Source: SBBG01 sp033717875
GTDB lineage: Bacteria; Pseudomonadota; Gammaproteobacteria; Ga0077554; Ga007554
Length of the DNA stretch: 64,000 nt
Direction: 5' to 3'
Assembly (NCBI GenBank): GCA_033717875.1
Contig: JADDKJ010000008.1
Span: forward strand, 1-64,000
Shown here: piece after piece, positions 29,120 to 37,752 of the stretch
Layout: each line of letters starts with the position of its first letter
Position numbering within the stretch: the first letter of the stretch is position 1
The notes under the pieces: model-generated
The model's input: the letters and a program-made list of their open reading frames with translations, nothing else
Told to the model about the DNA's origin: nothing
The model's database searches: none
Position numbers and translations under genes: made by a program

Positions 29120-29374
29120 ATGAATAAGCATGCGCTTATTTTTAGTGCGGTGTTATTGATGTCGCTGTCAGAGGGTGCGCTGGCGCTGGATAGTTACCGT
29201 TATTTGCACGTCACCATCGATACGCCTTGGCTGATTTTTCTGTTCCTGCTCCCGACCGTGCTGGCGCCGCTTATTGTCATGGCGATACTTTACTGGTATT
29301 TCGCCATGCGCAAGCGGAAGAAAGCCGCTGAGGAGGCGTTGGATAAAGTTGCCGAGGCGGAGAGAGGCGCTTGA
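29120..29374 (+). CDS. Small membrane protein with signal peptide
   Basis: 84 residues. A signal peptide-like N-terminus (MNKHALIFSAVLLMSLSEGA, likely cleaved after ALA), a short exposed stretch, one membrane helix (about 36-62, LIFLFLLPTVLAPLIVMAIL) and a Lys/Glu-rich tail. AGGGG lies 7-11 bp upstream. No family recognised; part of the oxidase cluster by spacing. Confidence 0.6.
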   Translation: MNKHALIFSAVLLMSLSEGALALDSYRYLHVTIDTPWLIFLFLLPTVLAPLIVMAILYWYFAMRKRKKAAEEALDKVAEAERGA

Positions 29375-29426
29375 GCGTTTCCGGATTTGGGCTGTTATCG
29401 AAAAACAACGCGGATGCAGGGTGGGT

Positions 29427-29789
29427 ATGCTGGGGTTAGGGAAGTTTCTGGGGGTGCTCTGTCTGGTGTCATTTCTTTGGGGCGGATGGTCATCGCCCGT
29501 GAGAGCGGCCGAGGATGCGGGCAGTGGCCACGAGGTGATGCAGTCGTTCGTCAAGAAGGAGAGGGCTATCAGTGAGCATGTGCTGATCGCTGAGAAGGAG
29601 CGACGGCAGATCCTGTTCATCATGGGGGCGGTGTTGCTGGTGAGCATTCTCCTCACCGCCGGACTCGGTATCTCGATGGTCGTGTATGGCAAACAGGTCT
29701 TCGTGCCCCACATGATTTTTGCCGGCATCAGTGTATTCCTGGCGGTAGCCCATGCTGTTACCGCGATGGTCTGGTTTTTCCCCTTTTGA
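29427..29789 (+). CDS. Small membrane protein with signal peptide and two helices
   Basis: 120 residues from ATG 29427. Signal peptide about 1-27 (LGVLCLVSFLWGGWSSPVRA), an exposed segment with SGHEVMQSFVKKERAISEHV, then two membrane helices (about 58-82 and 91-116, ending MVWFFPF). The frame is open further upstream, but that part is antisense-like sequence. No family recognised. Confidence 0.6.
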   Translation: MLGLGKFLGVLCLVSFLWGGWSSPVRAAEDAGSGHEVMQSFVKKERAISEHVLIAEKERRQILFIMGAVLLVSILLTAGLGISMVVYGKQVFVPHMIFAGISVFLAVAHAVTAMVWFFPF

Positions 29790-29818
29790 TGCTCTGAAAA
29801 TTACAGCATAAGAATTTC

Positions 29819-32515
29819 ATGCGCGCCCGCCTGACGCTCGACCCTGTTCCGGGCGATTTTTCTTTACGCAGTCACGTACCCGGTCGCGGGGAGTGGCTGC
29901 TGATCCCCCTTTATTTCATTTCCGGTCTTGTCAGCCTTGCCTATGAAGTGTTGTGGGCGCGTATGCTCGGGCTGCAATTTGGCGTGAGCATTTTCGGTGT
30001 CGTGGTAACCGTCGCCGCCTTCATGGCGGGGCTGGGGATGGGCAGTTTGCTGGGTGCGCGCTGGGCGCGGCGTATACAGGCCCCGCTTGCGGTATTTGCC
30101 GCGCTGGAGGCGGGCGTGGCGCTCTATGCGCTGGCGATGCCCTGGCTTCAGCAGGCGCTCGATGGCGGCTTGGGCGGGGTGGCGGCGCAGGTATCCTTGT
30201 CCGCATGGTATGCCCTGCAAGCCGGTGCGGCGCTGTTGCTGTTGTTTGTTCCGGCCTTGGCCATGGGGGCGGGGTTTCCCTTGGTACTCAAAGCGGCGGG
30301 TCAGATTGCGCCTGGCGCAAACGTCTCTTTGGGCAGAATTTATGGATTCAATGCCCTGGGCGGCGTCGTGGGGGCCTTGTTGCCGTTGCTGCTATTGCCT
30401 TGGTTGGGGTGGGTGAGTGCGATACGGGTAGTGGCCGTGATCGGATTGGGCGTAGCGGTCGTGGCGTTCTGGTTGTCATCCAGAGTCTCTACAGCGGTCG
30501 CTGCGGAGGCGAGCAATGATAGCGGTTCCGCACGATCGGGGCGCTTGTCTTTCCTGACGTTGACGGCCTATGCCGGCGTCGGCGCCGCGGCGTTGATGTT
30601 GCAGGTCGGCTGGTCGCGGCTGTTCGGCATGATCCTGCTGCGCACCGAGTATGTGCTGGCGGTGCTGCTGGCGGTCTTTCTCGTAGGGATCGGGACAGGC
30701 AGTATTGCGGCGCGGCGCATGAGGGGCGGGTATTGGTTTGCCGTGTTGCCGGTGCTGGCGTGTGGATTCAGTCTGCTGGGGCTGGCGTTGGTGCCGCGCC
30801 TGGCGGAATGGGCCGAGCAAGCGCATTTTTCATCGCTGGCCAGTGCCCTGGGGTGGCAGGGGCTGGCAATCGCCCTGCTGACCTTGCCGGTGACGCTGGC
30901 GTTGGGTGCATGGTTGCCGTTGCTCAGCACCCGTCTGGGTGGCCATCATGGTGCCGGCGCGTGGTTGTATGGCGCCAACTCGCTGGGAGCGGCGCTGGGG
31001 GCAGGATTGGCGGGATTTGTGCTGATTCCCTGGCTGGGGACGCCGGCCACGGTGTGTCTTGCGGCCTTGGTGCTGTTTGTCAGCGGCATGACGTGGGTCG
31101 AAGCGCGCTGGCCTTGGGCGGTATTGGCGGCATTCGCCGTTTTGGCGGGCGCAGGGCGGCTGTACGAACTACCCAAGGTCTCGGTCCTGTTGCCGGTGGC
31201 GCAGGCGGGCAGTCAGGGTGTCTATGTCCACGAGGACGCGATTTCTATCACGCATGTGGTGGAGCGGCTCGATGGTCAGCGTCTGTTGCTGGCCGATTTG
31301 CAGCGTATGGATGCCTCTTCCGATCCGACCGCGGTCGAGGCACAGAAGAATCAGGTCCGCCTGCCCTTGCTGCTTCATCCCAATCCGCGTTCGGTGCTGT
31401 TTCTGGGGTTGGGGACAGGAATATCGGCGGCGGGGTCGTTGCCGTTTCCGGGAATATCGCGCAAAGGAGTCGAGCTGTCGCAGGGGGCGATAGAGGCGGC
31501 GGGCGAGTGGTTTGCGCCGGTCAATCAGGGCGTGATGCCCGGCCTGAATGTGGTACGCGATGACGCGCGGCGTTTTTTGCGTGCCGATCAGGGATATTAC
31601 GATGTGATCATCGGCGATCTTTTCCATCCCGATCTGGTTGGGCACAGCGCCTTGCTTTCAGTGCAACAGTTCCAGCGCGCGCGTGAGCGCCTGACCGCGA
31701 ACGGCCTGTTCGTACAATGGCTGGCGCTCAACCAGCTCGATGCCGGATCGCTGGAGATCATCCTGCGCAGCTTCCGGCAGGTATTTCCTGGCGCGGCGGT
31801 GTTCATGGATGGTTTTCGCCTCGCCTTGGTCGGACCGAAAAGCGCACTTCAGGGCGCGCCGGCAACGATGGCGAATGTGAGCCGTTTGGCGCCGGCGGAT
31901 CAGGCCGCGGCGACGGGCGGGGAGGGGGGCTGGACCTGGCTGGGCCGCTATTGGGGGCCGATTCCGCCAAGCAAAGGGGTGGTGCAGGACGAATGGGCAC
32001 CGCAGATCGAGTACCGCTTGCCTCTCGCGCGTTACCGCGATCAGCTCAGTCTGGGTATGTTATTGGAGCGCTTGCTCGGCCGGCGCCCGCCGCTGGCGCA
32101 GGCCGCCGCGGATCTTCACGTTCCGGCACAGGCCATGCTCGAGTTCGAGCGCGCCTACGTGGCCTCTTTTCTGGCGGCGCGAAGCTGGATCGCCGCATTG
32201 CGCGGGGATCGGGGTGGCGAAGCGCAACGCTTGATGCGTCTTGCCTATGAGGCCAACCCGCATGATCGTTGGATCGGTTTTGATCTCGCCGATCAGATGA
32301 TGGCCACCCTGCCGCAGGCGGTCAAGCGTGGCATGGACAAGCGCCAGGCCTTGCAGGCGATTTTGCGGATTCGTCCCGATCACGCCGAGGCTTTGCGTGC
32401 GTTATCCCGCATGGAAAAAATGGCGGGGAACGAGGCGCTGGCGGCGGTTTATCTGGCGCGCCTCAAGACCATCAGCCCGCTGGGCCGGGATTTGCTGGAT
32501 ATCGGGAAACGTTGA
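29819..32515 (+). CDS. Membrane protein fused to a spermidine synthase-like domain
   Basis: 898 residues. The N-terminal ~440 contain about ten or more membrane helices of the type found in spermidine-synthase fusion proteins (YFISGLVSLAYEVLWARMLG). Residues ~460-650 are a Rossmann methyltransferase-like aminopropyltransferase domain: VLFLGLGTGISAAGSLPF, GVELSQGAIEA, NVVRDDARRFL, YDVIIGDLFHPDLVG. The last ~120 residues are helical, TPR-like. Activity on polyamines is not established for such fusions. It lies 29 bp after the previous gene, is followed by a terminator, and seems to be the last gene of the cluster. Confidence 0.8.
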   Translation: MRARLTLDPVPGDFSLRSHVPGRGEWLLIPLYFISGLVSLAYEVLWARMLGLQFGVSIFGVVVTVAAFMAGLGMGSLLGARWARRIQAPLAVFAALEAGVALYALAMPWLQQALDGGLGGVAAQVSLSAWYALQAGAALLLLFVPALAMGAGFPLVLKAAGQIAPGANVSLGRIYGFNALGGVVGALLPLLLLPWLGWVSAIRVVAVIGLGVAVVAFWLSSRVSTAVAAEASNDSGSARSGRLSFLTLTAYAGVGAAALMLQVGWSRLFGMILLRTEYVLAVLLAVFLVGIGTGSIAARRMRGGYWFAVLPVLACGFSLLGLALVPRLAEWAEQAHFSSLASALGWQGLAIALLTLPVTLALGAWLPLLSTRLGGHHGAGAWLYGANSLGAALGAGLAGFVLIPWLGTPATVCLAALVLFVSGMTWVEARWPWAVLAAFAVLAGAGRLYELPKVSVLLPVAQAGSQGVYVHEDAISITHVVERLDGQRLLLADLQRMDASSDPTAVEAQKNQVRLPLLLHPNPRSVLFLGLGTGISAAGSLPFPGISRKGVELSQGAIEAAGEWFAPVNQGVMPGLNVVRDDARRFLRADQGYYDVIIGDLFHPDLVGHSALLSVQQFQRARERLTANGLFVQWLALNQLDAGSLEIILRSFRQVFPGAAVFMDGFRLALVGPKSALQGAPATMANVSRLAPADQAAATGGEGGWTWLGRYWGPIPPSKGVVQDEWAPQIEYRLPLARYRDQLSLGMLLERLLGRRPPLAQAAADLHVPAQAMLEFERAYVASFLAARSWIAALRGDRGGEAQRLMRLAYEANPHDRWIGFDLADQMMATLPQAVKRGMDKRQALQAILRIRPDHAEALRALSRMEKMAGNEALAAVYLARLKTISPLGRDLLDIGKR

Positions 32516-32528
32516 AGAGCACTGAAAA

Positions 32529-32560
32529 CAAAAAAGCCCGGCAGAACCGGGCTTTTTTGT
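32529..32560. terminator. Bidirectional rho-independent terminator
   Basis: AAAAAAGCCCGG pairs with CCGGGCTTTTTT around a short loop, with A/T runs on both sides. It ends the oxidase cluster on the plus strand and the 43-residue gene on the minus strand. Confidence 0.9.
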
Positions 32561-32583
32561 TGAACCGATAAGCTGCTGGCCTA

Positions 32584-32715
32584 CTAGCCTTTTTTGGCGT
32601 TCCGCTCGGCCACATCCTTCATCGCGGCGCTGGAGATATAAGCCCCGCCAGTGAAAAGGAAGCCGAAGAACACGAGCAGAGGAATCAGGATATTGATGCC
32701 GATATTTTGAACCAT
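32584..32715 (-). CDS. 43-residue membrane protein
   Basis: Reads MVQNIGINILIPLLVFFGFL, continues FTGGAYISSAAMKDVAERNA and ends KKG. One membrane helix with a short charged tail. A very good ribosome site (GGGAGGG, 6-8 bp before the ATG) and a shared terminator support a real gene. It converges on the oxidase cluster. No family recognised; it may be another small respiratory subunit, but nothing in the sequence proves that. Confidence 0.6.
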   Translation of the reverse strand: MVQNIGINILIPLLVFFGFLFTGGAYISSAAMKDVAERNAKKG

Positions 32716-32858
32716 TGCTACACCCTCCCAGTGGTTGTGTGTTTGGTGATTTTGGTGGAATCCAAACCTGCCCTGAATATATATAAGATTGAAGCGAGAA
32801 ATGCAATCTTTTTTTGTTCAGAGTGGTTTGTTTCCGGGCAACCCGGGTTTTTGCGAAA

Positions 32859-32888
32859 TTGCGTGATCCGGCCGGGATGATATACAAT
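32859..32888 (+). promoter_or_regulatory. Possible sigma-70 promoter of the rpsF operon
   Basis: TTGCGT, a 16-18-bp spacer and TATACAAT lie about 110 bp upstream of rpsF. The -10 region is close to consensus. A small hairpin (TGACCGA/TCGGTCA) follows in the presumed leader. Confidence 0.5.
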
Positions 32889-32966
32889 ACCCGGCTTGAC
32901 CGAAAGATCGGTCATTATGAGGTTGTTTGTTTCCACTCCTTGCTTTCCGTTGCTATGTCGCGGAAG

Positions 32967-32987
32967 GCTGCCTAAACCGTAAGGAGC
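32967..32987 (+). promoter_or_regulatory. Possible S6:S18-binding leader hairpin
   Basis: Just before rpsF, GCTGCCT and AGGAGC can pair around a loop containing the trinucleotide CCG (AAACCGTA). The 3' arm contains the ribosome-binding site. In many bacteria the S6:S18 complex binds an rpsF leader with a conserved CCG and represses the operon. The match is judged by eye. Confidence 0.4.
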
Positions 32988-32994
32988 ATACTGC

Positions 32995-33387
32995 ATGGGT
33001 CACTACGAAGTGGTGTTTCTGGTCCACCCTGACCAGAGCGAACAAGTCCCCGCCATGATCGAGCGCTATCGTTCGATGATCGAGTCCAGCGGTGGCAAGA
33101 TCCACCGGCTTGAAGATTGGGGGCGGCGCCAGTTGGCCTACCCGATCAACAAGATGCACAAGGCACATTATGTGCTGATGAACATCGAATGCGCCGCCAC
33201 CACCGTGAATGAGCTGACGAGCGCTTTTCGTTTCAACGACGCCGTGCTGCGCAATCTGGTCATTGCCACCAAGGAAGCCGTCACCACGCCGTCTCCCCTG
33301 ATCAAGTCCAAGGATGAGCGCGAAGAGCGTGAGGTCAAGTTCCGTCAGGATGTCGAAGAGACTGAAGAGCTGGCTGAGGAACCTTGA
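32995..33387 (+). CDS. rpsF: 30S ribosomal protein S6
   Basis: 130 residues, [20 protein letters not shown] at the start and [20 protein letters not shown] further on; the acidic C-terminal tail (ETEELAEEP) is typical. Heads rpsF-rpsR-DUF2232-rplI. No priB lies between rpsF and rpsR. Confidence 0.97.
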   Translation: MGHYEVVFLVHPDQSEQVPAMIERYRSMIESSGGKIHRLEDWGRRQLAYPINKMHKAHYVLMNIECAATTVNELTSAFRFNDAVLRNLVIATKEAVTTPSPLIKSKDEREEREVKFRQDVEETEELAEEP

Positions 33388-33463
33388 GGCTGGCGCGGCG
33401 GTGACGGCTGTGAGCCTCCCGCTGATGCTTGACTGGCATATCAACTAATTTCTGGAGAGAGTT

Positions 33464-33688
33464 ATGGCGCGTTATTTCCGTCGCAGAAAGTTTTGCCGTT
33501 TCACCGCGGAGAAGATCAAGGAAATCGACTACAAGGACATCGCCCTGCTGAAGAATTACATCAGCGAATCGGGCAAGATCGTTCCGAGCCGCATCACAGG
33601 CACCCGTGCCCGGTATCAGCGTCAATTGTCCACCGCCATCAAGCGCGCGCGGTATCTGGCCTTGCTGCCCTATTGCGACGCTCATTAA
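33464..33688 (+). CDS. rpsR: 30S ribosomal protein S18
   Basis: 74 residues with [11 protein letters not shown] and [20 protein letters not shown], standard S18. GGAGAG lies 5 bp before the ATG. Confidence 0.97.
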   Translation: MARYFRRRKFCRFTAEKIKEIDYKDIALLKNYISESGKIVPSRITGTRARYQRQLSTAIKRARYLALLPYCDAH

Positions 33689-33700
33689 GCAGTGATCGTG

Positions 33701-33731
33701 CCCGCCAAGCGAGAGGCTCTCGCTTGGCGGG
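33701..33731. terminator. Strong palindrome after rpsR (attenuator-like)
   Basis: CCCGCCAAGCGAGAG pairs perfectly with CTCTCGCTTGGCGGG almost without a loop. No T-run follows, so it is more likely a processing or attenuation structure than a terminator. Confidence 0.5.
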
Positions 33732-33781
33732 ATGCTGTTTCCGCAAGTTGTAGTTGTAAGCGCAGGTCTGGGCCAGGGTTG

Positions 33782-34750
33782 ATGCAACAATTCGCCGCAT
33801 TCATCATGCGTGGCCGTATCCAGGCAATGCTGGTCGCGGCGCTGTTTGGAATACTGTCCCTGGTGCTGCCCGTCCTGCAACCGCTGGCGACAGTGGTCAG
33901 CGGGGCGGTGGTCGCGTTGGTGGCTTTGCGGCTCGGCGCGCGGGAGGGGATGTTCGTTATCCTTGGCGCCGCGCTGGGCGTGGCGGTGGCCGCGGCGCTG
34001 ATGCTGGGCAATCCGATGCCGGCGCTGTTGATGGGACTGGTGCTGTGGATTCCCGTGTGGGGGATGGCCTTGCTGCTGCGCAGTAGCGTCTCCCTGGCGT
34101 TGAGCTTTCAGGTGGCGGCGCTGCTGGGCGGCCTGATTATCGTGGCCGTTTACCTGCTGTTGCCCGACCCGGCGGCGTGGTGGCGCGAGAAGTGGGATAC
34201 CTTGATGATCCCGGCCATGCAGCAGGCGGGAATGGGAGACGCCGAGCAGTTGCGGCAGGCCCTGGCGCCGGTGGTCTCGCGCATGACCGGGGCGCTGGCG
34301 ACGGCGCAGGCGGTGACCCTGCTATGCAGCCTGATGGTTGGCCGTTGGTGGCAGGCGCTGTTGTATAACCCGGGTGGTTTCGGCCGCGAGTTTCGTGATC
34401 TTCGCCTGGGTGGCGCGCTGGCTTACTCTGGTATTGCCGTCCTTGGCTTGGCTTTTTTTGCCTCCGGGGCGATGGGCGGGATAGCCAGGGATGTTTTGCT
34501 GATACTGGTTGCCCTGTACATGTTTCAGGGGCTGGCGCTGGCTCATGCCGTGGCGGCGGGAAGGCATGCCGCGTGGCTGATGGCATTGTATACATTGATG
34601 GCGATCGCGCTGCCTTTTGCCGCTGTGGCGCTGGCGGGGGTGGGGTTTGCGGATCACTGGTTGAATATCCGGTCACGATTCGGGGCGGGCGGGACTCCTC
34701 CGGGCGGCGCTCCACCCAGAGATGAGTCGGATGTCCGAAGGGATGTTTGA
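33782..34750 (+). CDS. DUF2232 membrane protein between rpsR and rplI
   Basis: 322 residues from ATG 33782. About eight membrane helices (VVSGAVVALVALRLGAREGM, LLGGLIIVAVYLLLPD, ALAYSGIAVLGLAFFASGA, etc.) and a Gly/Pro-rich tail. The DUF2232 family is regularly found in the S6-S18-L9 operon of gamma- and betaproteobacteria; its function is unknown. The frame is open upstream to 33692 but would include the hairpin and a non-hydrophobic leader. Confidence 0.8.
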   Translation: MQQFAAFIMRGRIQAMLVAALFGILSLVLPVLQPLATVVSGAVVALVALRLGAREGMFVILGAALGVAVAAALMLGNPMPALLMGLVLWIPVWGMALLLRSSVSLALSFQVAALLGGLIIVAVYLLLPDPAAWWREKWDTLMIPAMQQAGMGDAEQLRQALAPVVSRMTGALATAQAVTLLCSLMVGRWWQALLYNPGGFGREFRDLRLGGALAYSGIAVLGLAFFASGAMGGIARDVLLILVALYMFQGLALAHAVAAGRHAAWLMALYTLMAIALPFAAVALAGVGFADHWLNIRSRFGAGGTPPGGAPPRDESDVRRDV

Positions 34751-34786
34751 GAATTAAGTTTGCTCTTATCTGAGAGGTAATTTGAA

Positions 34787-35236
34787 ATGAATGTGATTCT
34801 GCTTGGCAAAGTGGAAAATCTGGGCGCGTTGGGCGATGTGGTGTCGGTCAAGCCCGGTTATGCCAGAAATTATCTGATCCCGCGCGGCAAGGCGGCGGTG
34901 GCGACGCCCGAAAATCGGGTTACCTACGAAGCGCGTCGCGCCGAGCTGGAGAAAGCGGCGGCCGAGGCTTTGGCTCAGGCGCAAGCCCGTGCCCAGGCGC
35001 TGAGCGACAAGGTGGTGACGGTGACCAGCCGCGCCGGTGATGAAGGCCGTCTGTTCGGTTCGGTTGGAACGCGTGACATCGCTGATGCCGTGACCGCCGC
35101 CGGCGTGGCCGTCGCCAAGCACGAAGTGCGTCTGCCGACCGGGCCGTTACGTCAGGTGGGTGAATATGACATCGAGATTCACCTGCATCCCGATGTGAAC
35201 GCACAGGTGAAGATCGTCGTCGCGCCCGAGGCGTAA
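34787..35236 (+). CDS. rplI: 50S ribosomal protein L9
   Basis: 149 residues, [20 protein letters not shown] and the signature [13 protein letters not shown], then a long connecting helix ([14 protein letters not shown]) and the C-terminal domain. Usual length. Confidence 0.97.
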   Translation: MNVILLGKVENLGALGDVVSVKPGYARNYLIPRGKAAVATPENRVTYEARRAELEKAAAEALAQAQARAQALSDKVVTVTSRAGDEGRLFGSVGTRDIADAVTAAGVAVAKHEVRLPTGPLRQVGEYDIEIHLHPDVNAQVKIVVAPEA

Positions 35237-35247
35237 GGCTTCATTCA

Positions 35248-35328
35248 ACGCAAAGACGCGGAGGCGCAACGGCGCGAAGACAGAGTTATCGTTTGCTTTG
35301 TGGCGTTGCGCCTCCGCGGCGTTTTTTT
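35248..35328 (+). terminator. Terminator-like hairpin between rplI and dnaB
   Basis: CGCGGAGGCGCAACG pairs perfectly (15 bp) with CGTTGCGCCTCCGCG, and AACGC/GCGTT extends the base, followed by eight T. This probably ends the ribosomal operon just before dnaB. Confidence 0.8.
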
Positions 35329-35337
35329 TGAGATTAC

Positions 35338-36732
35338 ATGCCAGACCTTGCCTATGCAAATCGCGCTTCGGATCCCGCCACCGAGGCGTTGAAGGTCCCC
35401 CCCCACTCGGTCGAGGCCGAGCAGGCGGTGCTGGGCGGTCTGATGTTGGAGAACAGCGCCTGGGATCAGGTGGCCGATCTGATTGGCGAGGAGGATTTTT
35501 ACCGGCGCGATCACCGCCTGATCTTTCGCGCAATCAGCGAACTCGCCCATCGCAATACCCCCTTCGACATCATCACCCTTTCCGAGCAATTGGCGGCGAT
35601 CAACGAACTGGATAACGCCGGCGGTTTGGCCTATCTGGGCACGCTGGCCAAGAACACCCCCACCGCCGCCAATATCAAGGCCTATGCCACCATCGTGCGC
35701 GAGCGTTCGGTGTTGCGTCAGTTGATTCGCGTCGGTACCGAAATCGCCAATAGCGCCTATGTCCCCGAAGGGCGCGACAGCCCCGAGTTGCTGGACAATG
35801 CCGAAAAGCTGGTGTTCGAGATCGCCGAACGCGGTGCGCGTGGCAAGCGCGGATTCACGGCGATCAAGGACCTGCTGGTCAAGGCGGTGGATCGCATCGA
35901 TACGCTGTTCCAGCAGGATAACCCGATCACCGGCGTGCCCACGGGGTTCACCGATTTCGACGAGATGACCTCCGGTTTGCAGCCGTCCGACATGGTCATC
36001 GTCGCCGGGCGTCCGTCGATGGGCAAGACCACCTTCGCCATGAACCTCGCCGAGCATGCGGCGATCAAGAGCCAGTTGCCGGTGGCGGTGTTCAGTATGG
36101 AAATGCCCGGCGAGCAACTGGCGATGCGCATGATGTCCTCGCTGGGTCGTATCGACCAGCACCGGCTGCGCACCGGCAAGCTCGACGACGACGACTGGCC
36201 GCGCGTCACTTCCGCCGTGGGAATGCTGGCGGAGGCGTCGCTGTTCATCGATGACACGCCGGCGCTGACCCCCACCGAACTGCGCGCCCGCGCGCGGCGG
36301 CTGGCGCGTGAACATGGGCTGGGCATGATCGTCATCGACTATTTGCAATTGATGCAGGTGCCGGGCAGCAAGGAAAACCGCGCCACCGAAATCTCCGAGA
36401 TTTCGCGCTCGCTCAAGGCCCTGGCCAAGGAACTGAACGTGCCGGTGATCGCCCTGTCGCAGCTCAACCGCAGCCTGGAACAGCGTCCCAACAAGCGGCC
36501 GGTGATGTCGGATTTGCGTGAATCGGGCGCTATCGAACAGGATGCGGACTTGATCGTGTTCATCTACCGCGATGAGGTTTATCACGAAGACAGTCAAGAC
36601 AAGGGCACCGCCGAAATCATCATCGCCAAGCAGCGTAACGGCCCCATCGGCATGACGCGGCTGACCTTTCTTGGCCAGTACACGCGCTTTGAGAATTTCA
36701 CTTCTGGCGCTTCTTACAGTAGCGGGGAATAG
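35338..36732 (+). CDS. dnaB: Replicative DNA helicase DnaB
   Basis: 464 residues. N-terminal domain (PPHSVEAEQAVLGGLMLEN) and RecA-like C-terminal domain with Walker A GRPSMGKTTFAMNLA, Walker B LGMIVIDYLQLM and the loop/arginine-finger region SDLRESGAIEQDADL. It unwinds DNA at the replication fork as a hexamer. No intein. It lies after rplI as in most gammaproteobacteria. Confidence 0.97.
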   Translation: MPDLAYANRASDPATEALKVPPHSVEAEQAVLGGLMLENSAWDQVADLIGEEDFYRRDHRLIFRAISELAHRNTPFDIITLSEQLAAINELDNAGGLAYLGTLAKNTPTAANIKAYATIVRERSVLRQLIRVGTEIANSAYVPEGRDSPELLDNAEKLVFEIAERGARGKRGFTAIKDLLVKAVDRIDTLFQQDNPITGVPTGFTDFDEMTSGLQPSDMVIVAGRPSMGKTTFAMNLAEHAAIKSQLPVAVFSMEMPGEQLAMRMMSSLGRIDQHRLRTGKLDDDDWPRVTSAVGMLAEASLFIDDTPALTPTELRARARRLAREHGLGMIVIDYLQLMQVPGSKENRATEISEISRSLKALAKELNVPVIALSQLNRSLEQRPNKRPVMSDLRESGAIEQDADLIVFIYRDEVYHEDSQDKGTAEIIIAKQRNGPIGMTRLTFLGQYTRFENFTSGASYSSGE

Positions 36733-36768
36733 ACCCTCGTTAGAGGATTATTGGGGGTTGGAAAGTAA

Positions 36769-36794
36769 AAACCCCGCTCCGAGGAGCGGGGTTT
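36769..36794. terminator. Bidirectional terminator between dnaB and the PEP-CTERM gene
   Basis: AAACCCCGCTCC pairs with GGAGCGGGGTTT around a 2-nt apparent loop; T-rich sequence follows on the minus strand. It separates the convergent dnaB and PEP-CTERM genes. Confidence 0.8.
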
Positions 36795-36813
36795 GGGGAA
36801 GACCCCCTGGGGT

Positions 36814-37506
36814 TTACGCGTGCCTGTGCTGGCGCCTCATGAACCCAAGCCCGGCCAACCCTAGACCCATCAAGGCCAGGGAGGCGGGTTCAGGGACGAC
36901 GCGAAAGGCAAAGTCCGTATTGGCAAGCCCCACCCACGGGCCACAATGTGGGCCACCGTTTCCGCAGATTGCCCCTTGAGACTGCGCGGCATTGTAATTC
37001 TCGCTGCCAATGTTCGGCCCTCCGGCAGCGCCCAGGGCCCAAGTCCAGCCGCCTGCGGCATTTGCCACGCTAAACCAGTATTCCGTGCCCGCCTGGACAA
37101 AAAAGTCTTGGGGATTCCAGAAGGCGCCGTAATGAAAAATACCGTCTCCATCGGGATCTTGACCAACGGCATTGACAAAGTGCTGGGTACCTCCATTGAA
37201 TGGGTTGTCTACGTTCGGTATGCCGTTATTATCGGTATGGAAGGTGAGTTCCCATAGAGTGCTGCCTGCGGCGCTGCCCCACCACTCTACCCCGCGGATC
37301 CAGGCGTTGGTGGTTGGCACGAAGTCGTCGGCCAAGATCGGGCCATTGGCAATATGATGAGATACAAAATTCGAGTTGCTGCCAGGCTGATGTTCGTAGA
37401 TGGCTGGGCCGGGGATAACAAGTCCGGCGATAGCGGGTTGTGCTGCCATCCCGAAACAAATCCCGGCCGAGGTTGCAATGATCGCGGTGATTCTCTGGAT
37501 GTTCAT
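36814..37506 (-). CDS. PEP-CTERM sorting domain-containing exported protein
   Basis: 230 residues. Signal peptide about 1-27 (ATSAGICFGMAAQPAIAG), a beta-rich middle with WGSAAGSTLWELTFHTDN and DPDGDGIFHYGAFW, and the exosortase recognition tail VPEPASLALMGLGLAGLGF followed by MRRQHRHA (PEP motif, membrane helix, basic end). Such proteins are processed by exosortase (XrtA) and exported together with exopolysaccharide; no exosortase is in the window. GGAGAG lies 7 bp upstream of the ATG. Upstream lie a sigma-54-type promoter and repeats. Confidence 0.9.
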   Translation of the reverse strand: MNIQRITAIIATSAGICFGMAAQPAIAGLVIPGPAIYEHQPGSNSNFVSHHIANGPILADDFVPTTNAWIRGVEWWGSAAGSTLWELTFHTDNNGIPNVDNPFNGGTQHFVNAVGQDPDGDGIFHYGAFWNPQDFFVQAGTEYWFSVANAAGGWTWALGAAGGPNIGSENYNAAQSQGAICGNGGPHCGPWVGLANTDFAFRVVPEPASLALMGLGLAGLGFMRRQHRHA

Positions 37507-37549
37507 GATGGTCTCTCCTTAGATTGCAGATGCACCTGTCTCTAATGGG

Positions 37550-37564
37550 GCATATGGCGTGCCA
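37550..37564 (-). promoter_or_regulatory. Sigma-54 (-24/-12) promoter of the PEP-CTERM gene
   Basis: The minus strand reads TGGCACGCCATATGC: GG and GC separated by 10 bp, matching the -24/-12 consensus TGGCAC-N5-TTGC except in the first two bases of the -12 box. It would start transcription about 30 bp before the ATG at 37506. Confidence 0.7.
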
Positions 37565-37640
37565 AAATAATTTTTTTATTTATTTTTCATTGTGTTGGGG
37601 TGACTGCCTTGGGTTGGTATCAGTATGGTGCTTGCTGAAG

Positions 37641-37660
37641 TGTAAAATTCCCCGACAAAA
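37641..37660. promoter_or_regulatory. Upstream activator-like repeat, copy 1
   Basis: TGTAAAATTCCCCGACAAAA, about 80-95 bp upstream of the sigma-54-type promoter. A near-identical copy lies at 37753-37772, and an inverted half-site TGTCGG at 37676-37681. Spacing suits an NtrC-type activator such as PrsR, known to drive PEP-CTERM genes with RpoN; the assignment is inference. The rest of the 37507-37813 gap is AT-rich and shows no coding sequence. Confidence 0.55.
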
Positions 37661-37752
37661 AATATGATATTTTGATGTCGGAGCGTCTGTGAAAATCAGG
37701 GTTGCGGAATTTTTCCATTTTATTATCAGAATGTTATAGACGTTTTTTGGGC

